64,000 bases of DNA from Adiantum capillus-veneris (taxonomy: Eukaryota > Streptophyta > Polypodiopsida > Polypodiales > Pteridaceae): assembly GCA_014529385.2 (NCBI GenBank), contig CM043942.1, forward strand, positions 110,788,141 through 110,852,140. Reading direction: 5' to 3'. Position 1 is the first letter of the stretch. Every line of letters starts with the position of its first letter. The notes below the pieces were generated by a model that had not been told where the DNA came from, searched no databases, and saw only the letters and a list, made by a program, of their open reading frames with translations. Positions 58,583 through 64,000 of the stretch are shown here, in pieces. The position numbers and the translations under genes are program-made.

Positions 58583-59284
58583 TTATACTAGGACATAGAT
58601 TAAAACTTCAAACGGTACATTGCCTTGTACCAAAGGTAAGACAAATGGTTGATCTGATGCCAGAACCTCCAAAAACCGCTCCCCACCCAGCATGGTGTCA
58701 ATGACGTGCTGGTAGTGAGCCTTCAAGTCCAGTATTACCTTGATTGAGCGTACACGTGTTGGTATGTGTGATCTGTCTTGAGGTAGGTTGTACTGATTCA
58801 TGTGAAGCTTAGAGGTGCTTAGTCACTATCCAAGCTTGTGGGAGAGGGTGGTGTTCTTTCCTGAAACAAACTCAGTAGATCCCTAGTTTCTCTAGTGAGA
58901 GTGTGAGCCAATGATTCCGTTATCTGTGCTGCAGCATCACGTGCGACTTGAAAACTGACTGTGATAATTACCTCGGTGACTTGAGTTACCCGATTCTCAA
59001 AGTAGATTAGTGTTGATTCTCTATTGTGCAGAGCTCCTTCCATTTTGTTGTTGTGGGTTGGTTGTAGGTTGCGGACATGGTTTCGACCTTCTCCTTCTTC
59101 TTCTTGGCACTTGGCCTATGTATATCCACTGGGTTTGGCATGTTGGTTGACTCTCCCACTGCAAATCGATTACCGTTATGCCTGGCACTCGAGCTTCGAT
59201 GGAGATGCGGAGTTCGTCTAGTTGTGCTTGGAGCTCTTCTTCTTCTGTCGTCCAATTAGCAAATCCTGCTAGCCATTCATCCAT
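58583..59284 (-). pseudogene. Element B: gag N-terminal region
   Basis: Begins MDEWLAGFANWTTEEEE at 59284, the counterpart of the element D start at 37167. The signal then passes through other frames: 59043-58819 (ALHNRESTLIYFENRVTQVT ... SLAHTLTRETRDLLSLFQER) and 58801-58583 (VILDLKAHYQHVIDTMLGGE). At least two frameshifts or stops break it before the gag core. Helical and charged; it would be the N-terminal part of the particle protein. Confidence 0.65.
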
Positions 59285-59337
59285 TCACAATAGTTTAGGG
59301 GTTTCAGTCTTGTAAACTGAAGGGTTTCATGAAAAGA

Positions 59338-59355
59338 TCCTCCGTGGGGGCACCA
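59338..59355 (-). other. Element B primer binding site
   Basis: TGGTGCCCCCACGGAGGA on the minus strand, two bases after the LTR end. It is closely similar to the sites of elements C and D. Confidence 0.8.
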
Positions 59356-59357
59356 AA

Positions 59358-59566
59358 TGACGGGAGCAAAGCGAACCCCGAACCCCGACGGCCTCTAAAA
59401 CACCGGGGACCGAATGGCGCGCCTCGAGCCTGTCATGGTAAAGCAAACAGGGGGCACCACCTAGCTTCAGCGGCTAGGACGCAAACAACACACCACCATA
59501 ACAAAGTTTTCATCCAAGAGAGATGGATGCTTGGGAGTAATGATGAAGAGGAAAGGGAATGAGATC

Positions 59567-59639
<73 letters not shown>

Positions 59640-60190
59640 AGGGGGTATAGCGGCTTAGTACTTAGGCACCACAAAAGGATGGCAAATCCACACACCCTTC
59701 ACACATACACAAGCTCACTCCAAACACAAGACTAGGTGGCGATTCCGCACACCTCACATGGGCAAAACATTGCAAGAAAACATACTCACAAAACCTCAAG
59801 CTTTATTTAGAGAATAAGGCAATGAAATGGGGAGCATAGGGTAGGGGAATGGGAAGGGAGAGCGTGGTAGAGCACATGACGGATAGGTGGGAGTTGATAA
59901 CGAAGACTTGCACGAGGGTTATGGCCATCATCCTTCATTTAGTTTCCCTTTATCTTCCATAGCCCAAGGGTGTAGAGGTCATGCTCAAGACGAGCATGGT
60001 GATTGCGGTGATGGTGATGGTGTGGGTGTGTGTGTGCACTAGGCACACACAATGCATAGTGTACTCTTTGGTGATGGTGTGTGTGTTTAGTGTGATGGTG
60101 ACCCCTCTTTATATAGGGGAGGAGGGGGGAGAAATTCTAGAATTTAGAAATGAAGAAATCATTATCTACATAGGCCATGTGACTGTGGGC
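59358..60190 (-). repeat. Element B 5' LTR, missing its first ~670 bp
   Basis: 833 bp aligned with the end of the 3' LTR; the shared sequence stops exactly at GACTGTGGGC (60190), where copia-2 RNase H resumes. The missing outer part and the missing copia codons indicate one deletion at the junction. It carries a 63-bp (GA)n tract at 59571-59633. Confidence 0.85.
59571..59633. repeat. (GA)n in element B 5' LTR
   Basis: 63 bp; the length differs from its partner in the 3' LTR, showing slippage after insertion. Confidence 0.95.
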
Positions 60191-60618
60191 TTATGCTTAC
60201 ACTTGGGAGTGATGCCATCACTTGGAGCAGCAAGAAGAAGCCCACAGTTGCCTTGTCTAGTACATAGGCTGAGTATAGAGGTGTTGCACTTGCATCACGT
60301 GAGGTAGCTTTGTTACTCAAGTTACTTATGGATTTGAGGCTGCAGGTGGACAGAGAGGTTTTCATTTACTGTGACAACCTTAGTAGTATTCAGTTGTCCA
60401 CGAACCTAGTATTTCATGCATGGACCAAGCACATAGAGGTCCATTACCATTTTGTTCAAGATCATGTTTTGGCAGGCGACATCGACTTGGTTTATGTCAA
60501 CACAGAGGAGCAGGTAGCAGATATCTTCACCAAGGCCCTGGGAGCTGAGAAGCTCCGTCGTTTTTTGGACTATGCTTGGAGTCCTTTAGTTGGCATCAAG
60601 CTTGAGGGGGAGTGTTGA
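60191..60618 (+). pseudogene. Copia-2: RNase H end
   Basis: Resumes after element B with TLGSDAITWSSKKKPTVALS, TAG at 60265-60267, then AEYRGVALASREVALLLKLL, FIYCDNLSSIQLSTNLVFHA, HIEVHYHFVQDHVLAGDIDL and VADIFTKALGAEKLRRFL. Compared with the last RT codons before 54452, roughly 80 codons (RT end and RNase H start with its first Asp) are missing, so the B insertion or a later event deleted them. Confidence 0.9.
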
Positions 60619-60965
60619 GATGTTGAGCTCTCCATGAGCTGGCACTCTTGGTAGGCCTTGGTGACCGTTGGCCACATTTACATCACCAACACGGTTGTGA
60701 CCGACATGGCGTATCCTCGGCATGGATTCTACAGCTGGCATATCTATCTAGCTATCATAGCTACTTAGTGGGTTCACGTTATGGATCGCATCTCTCTTTT
60801 GGTTGTACTACTTATGTAGTCAGATTTTCATTATGTATATACACACTCATTTTGTGAAGTAGATAAAGAAGAAAGTTCAGCCCTCTACCGTGCTTATCTT
60901 CTTCTCTGTGTGTGTCTGTGTGTAGCTTGGGATAAGGTCTCTCTCTTCTATCCTCTTTCTTTTCA
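60613..60965 (+). repeat. Copia-2 3' LTR
   Basis: Starts TGTTGAGATGTTGAGC after the purine-rich CTTGAGGGGGAG, ends TTTCTTTTCA, 353 bp. Confidence 0.93.
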
Positions 60966-61138
60966 TGGTCTTGGTTTTCATCAAATTTAATCATGGTTTG
61001 GGTTAGGGCCGTTTTTCACCCGACTCTACAGGTGTTCGACATAGGTGTTTTCCGCAGCTTTGTAGTGTTTCTCTCCTACGGTGTGGTGTGTGCAAGGCTA
61101 TATTGGTTCTCACTTTCCTTCTTGTTTGCACGCTAACA
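60966..61138 (+). repeat. Element C 3' LTR, right part
   Basis: Aligns with 44156-44328, including GTGTTCGACATAGGTGTTTT and the end ACGCTAACA. It is the far side of the copia-2 insertion. Confidence 0.88.
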
Positions 61139-61402
61139 ACACCATCGTTGCTTAGGGATGGGAAATGATATATATAGAAAGGGCATATTTTAAGAGGGTG
61201 GATGGTTACTGCATGGGGAATGAACAAGACAAGAGGGGAGGAGAAGGAGGGGGTAAACAAGAGAAAGAAGAACAGGAAGAAGAGGAAAATGGAAAAATTG
61301 CATGAATGAGGAGGAGGTGTAGCTTGAGAAGAAGGAATCAAGGAGCTCTTGAGGAGCTAAAGCCACTCTCTCTCTCTCTCTCTGACCTAAGCAAGGAAGC
61401 AA

Positions 61403-61468
<66 letters not shown>

Positions 61469-61679
61469 CCTTGACCTCAGGGAGAAAAGCATGAACTAAG
61501 AGTTGTAGAAGGGGAGAAGGATTGAAACGTGAGGAGGGTGATCAAGAAAGAAAAGGACTTCATCTCTTTCTCTCCCTCTCTCAAAAGTAAAGTATGGAGA
61601 TCTCTCTCTCTCTCTCTCAAAAGAAAGTATGGTCTATATTTCTGTCTCTCTCTCTCTCTCTCTCTATTGAGGGCTTTAA

Positions 61680-61763
<84 letters not shown>
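61139..61763. repeat. Gene-free stretch with (CT)n tracts
   Basis: Dinucleotide tracts at about 61364-61382, 61406-61465, 61598-61618, 61643-61664 and 61683-61763 (81 bp). Frames through them give Leu-Ser or Arg-Glu repeats and are not genes. The last tract abuts the LINE coding region. Confidence 0.85.
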
Positions 61764-61765
<2 letters not shown>

Positions 61766-64000
61766 GAGACCAACTCACGCTTGCGAATAAGCTTTTGGAA
61801 TTGTAACGGGTATCCATGGAATGCAGGAATTGGCATTGATGAGCTTACCAATGACTCCGATGTGATACTTCTTGTCGAAACATGGGAGCATGATGCGCAA
61901 AGAATTCTTGGATTTGACAAATACGATGTGCATTCTTTGATGTGGGCCAAAAATGCAAAGCAACGAAGAGGCCAAGGAGGCGTAGCATGTATGACCAAAA
62001 AGGGTTTGAAAGATGTTTCCATTGTCAAAGAAGATAAGTATAAACGCTACTTATGGCTGAAAATCAGCCCACCAAATGGTCAAGTCATGTTTGTGGCCGG
62101 TTGCTACATTCCTCACTATGACTCCAACTTTTATGCTTGCTTGAATATGGATAGAGATTAGCCCTTTGTTGAACTAGAGGAAGACATTGCTCATTACAAA
62201 GATCAAGGTGAAGTCATTGTTTTTGGAGACATGAATGCTCGCACAAATATGCTACAACACGACACACAACAAGTAGACATGCCTCATGTCTCAAGAAGAA
62301 TGGATGACTCATACATGTATAATCGAAGTTCTAATGATGCAAAAGAAGTGGATCACTATGGAAAGTTACTTCTACATATGTGCAATAGTACCGGAATGCT
62401 CATTGCAAATGGTGTATCTCTATGGCAAGGCACCAATGACTTTACATGTAGAAAGCACAACGGTGCTAGCGTGATTGACTATATGTTGTTCTCGGAAGCC
62501 ACTCTAGAATGCATACAAAGCTTTACACTTGGTGAATGGAATCCGGAATCGGATCATAGGATGTTATGTATTGACCTCAAGTGTGGTAAACGGCCCAAGC
62601 ATGTAGCTTCCAATCATGATGTGAATCATTTGTACCTACGTCTAGACTTCAAACGAGCACTTATATATGCTGATATGGTGGACCAAATGTTAAGCATGAT
62701 AGAGCATCAAGAGAGCCCAACATTAGAATGCAAGTGGAAAGTTTTCAAAGAAGTAATTTTCTCTTGTGCGAAGGAATGCTTTTCGGTGAAACACATGTCT
62801 TGCAAAAGGTCTAAGAAGGGTAGCACCAAGAAGAAATGGTTTGACATGGAATGTAGTCAAGCCCGAAAACACTTGCTAAGATTGGATGCAATCAAAGACA
62901 AGGAAGTTTACTTGGAATGTTCACACACATACAAAGCACTTGTTCAAAAGAAGAGGAGAAGGTGGGAAGTCGAAAAACAACTTCTTTTAGCACAAGAGAA
63001 AGCACATGCATGTGGCAAGTTTTGGCAAAATCTAAAAGGCAAGCGCGTTGAGAGCTTTGGTGACTTGACTCTTGAGAATATGTATATGCATTGTAAGAAT
63101 CTCTATGAGCAACCCAATGTTGATAAGATGGAGTGTTGTAGCTCCCTTCCGTTTATGTCTCCCTTCTTTACCATTGAAGATGTATGCCGCGCGCTTGAGA
63201 AACTTGCTACTCGTAAGGCAGGTGACCTTCAAGGTGTCAAGGCTGAAATGATTAAATGGACAAGCAAGAAAACACGATATTGGATATGCGTTAACCTTGC
63301 ACTTTAGTATGGCATGCCTCATGATTGGAGTGCAAATTGGATCAAACCTTTGCACAAAGGAGGAGATGTAAACAATGTAAACAACTATCGCACTATAATG
63401 GTTGGTTCTTTAATGGCAAAGTTATTTGGATGTATCATGGAGATGAAGATAAGTGAATGGGCTGAAAAGAATGGCAAACGTGCACTTGGCCAAGCAGGTT
63501 TTCGAAAGCATCATAGCACTATTGATCACCTTGTCACTCTTCAAGTTCTTATGGAAGCGTCTCGATTGAAAGGAAAAAAGTTGTATTGTTGCTTTGTGGA
63601 TTTCAAGAAAGCTTTTGACATGGTACCGCGAGGAAATCTTTGGAGACGTATGCAAAGCCTTCAAGTGCTGAGAGAATTTATGCATGCAGTCTTTCGCATC
63701 TACCAAAAAGTGATATGTCGATTACGTATGGGAGATGGAATTTCAGAATTTTTTGCAAGCACTATTGGTGTCAAACAAGGATGCCCACTTTCCCCAACCC
63801 TCTTTGGGCTACTCATTGATGAATTGGAATGCATGGTTCTTGACTTTATGCAGCAAGAAGGCATAGAAGAGGTTAAGATTGGAAATGCGGTGATCATGCT
63901 TTTGCTTTATGCCGATGATGTAGTGCTCTTGGCACATACCTTAGAAGATGCACAAAAGCTTATGAGTGTCTTGGAACGCTTTTGCCTACATAGTGGGCTG
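61764..64000 (+). mobile_element. LINE (non-LTR retrotransposon), right end outside window
   Basis: Endonuclease and RT in one frame from just after the (CT)n tract to the window end. No gag-like first ORF, 5' UTR or target duplication is visible to the left, so the copy may be 5' truncated or start at the (CT)n tract. Confidence 0.93.
61767..64000 (+). pseudogene. LINE ORF2: APE endonuclease and reverse transcriptase
   Basis: One frame with TAG at 62159-62161 and 63305-63307 and no frameshift. Endonuclease landmarks: ISFWNCNGYPW (about 61779-61812), ILLVETWEH (catalytic Glu), VIVFGDMNAR (about 62216-62245), and SDHRMLCIDL (about 62549-62580). Between 62600 and 63200 is a basic helical linker with Cys residues. 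RT landmarks: WIKPLHKGGDVNNVNNYRTI, LGQAGFRKHHSTIDHL, YCCFVDFKKAFDMVPRG, IGVKQGCPLSPTLFGLLIDE and catalytic LLLYADDVVLLAH (about 63898-63935). The protein nicks the target and primes RT on it. Two stops make this copy inactive unless read through. The C-terminal part is outside. Confidence 0.92.

Larger units (their letters stand above)
54452..60190 (-). mobile_element. Element B: pol-less gypsy element with gag plus membrane-protein frame
   Basis: Minus-strand element inserted in copia-2. 3' LTR 54452-55954, polypurine tract 55955-55966, coding region 55977-59284, primer site 59338-59355, 5' LTR 59358-60190 (shortened). No protease, RT, RNase H or integrase is present: gag runs on into a long frame with one strong transmembrane segment. 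Its gag start matches element D, so it is likely a non-autonomous partner of a D-like element. Confidence 0.85.
49749..60965 (+). mobile_element. Copia-2: Ty1/copia element, itself interrupted by element B
   Basis: 353-bp LTRs at 49749-50101 and 60613-60965, flanked by the 5-bp duplication TGGTC (49744-49748, 60966-60970). TGGTATCAGAGC follows the 5' LTR directly. The LTRs differ at roughly two dozen positions by eye, so it is much older than copia-1. The coding region has lost the protease end and integrase start, has a ~1-kb foreign insert near 52.06-53.1 kb, and is split by element B at 54452-60190. Confidence 0.95.
43104..61138 (+). mobile_element. Element C: Ty3/gypsy element with nested insertions
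   Basis: 5' LTR 43104-44328, primer site, gag, protease, partial RT, integrase, then a 3' LTR 48544-49748 that resumes at 60966-61138 after copia-2. The pieces on either side of copia-2 align in one line with the 5' LTR (44143-44328), which shows the uninterrupted sequence. RT palm and RNase H are deleted. No target duplication was seen at the outer ends (AGGCC versus ACACC). Confidence 0.88.

Noticed and set aside
61500-61763. Long open frames of Leu-Ser or Arg-Glu repeats
   Set aside because: They are read-through of (CT)n/(GA)n tracts, which have no stop codons in any frame; the same applies at 6180, 39293, 52711, 54664 and 59571.

Overview
This is repeat-rich nuclear DNA of a land plant. 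The retroelement types (Ty1/copia with a TGGTATCAGAGC primer site, Ty3/gypsy with Tat-like dual RNase H, a LINE with APE-type endonuclease), the AT-rich intergenic DNA, the plant TATA boxes and the long (GA/CT)n tracts all point that way. The LINE and gypsy protein style would fit a large-genome fern, lycophyte or gymnosperm, but I cannot fix the species. No intact host gene was found. The only possible host exon is a Cys-rich stub with a splice donor at position 1-36.

Layout. 1-7.2 kb: gene-poor DNA with a reverse-strand LTR and tRNA-Asp-like primer site (family E, 2748-3686) and several local tandem duplications. 7.2-8.5 kb: minus-strand gypsy pol relic. 8.5-13.3 kb: no gene, with a possible decayed LTR. 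13.3-18.15 kb: gypsy element A (gag, protease, RT, RNase H, start of integrase). 18.15-20.88 kb: no gene, TATA box. 20.88-23.4 kb: 3' half of another gypsy element, F, whose integrase runs into a second protease-like domain and a tail of spaced W-[VI] motifs. 24.4-36.24 kb: element E, a non-autonomous LTR element with a hairpin-bearing ~143-bp degenerate repeat array, a novel coiled-coil protein and a clear 3' LTR. A young, complete Ty1/copia element (copia-1, 25976-31527, 5-bp duplication CTGTG) sits in its leader. 36.2-41.4 kb: gypsy element D, deleted in pol, with dual RNase H and a (GA)77 tract inside the second one.

43.1-61.14 kb is a three-layer nest. Gypsy element C (LTRs 43104-44328 and 48544-61138) was entered in its 3' LTR by copia-2 (49749-60965, 5-bp duplication TGGTC). 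Copia-2 was then entered in its RT/RNase H region by minus-strand element B (54452-60190), with loss of about 80 copia codons and about 670 bp of one B LTR. Element B has no pol: its gag reading frame continues into a long protein with one strong membrane segment, which ends about 10 bp before the polypurine tract. 61.76-64.0 kb: a LINE (endonuclease and RT) that leaves the window at its right end.

Almost every element is dead. Premature stops in otherwise open frames are mostly TAG, as expected if methylated CHG sites were deaminated. The most unusual items are the gag plus membrane-protein element B, the protease-like domain after the F integrase, the pol-less coiled-coil element E and the hairpin repeat array shared with its LTRs.
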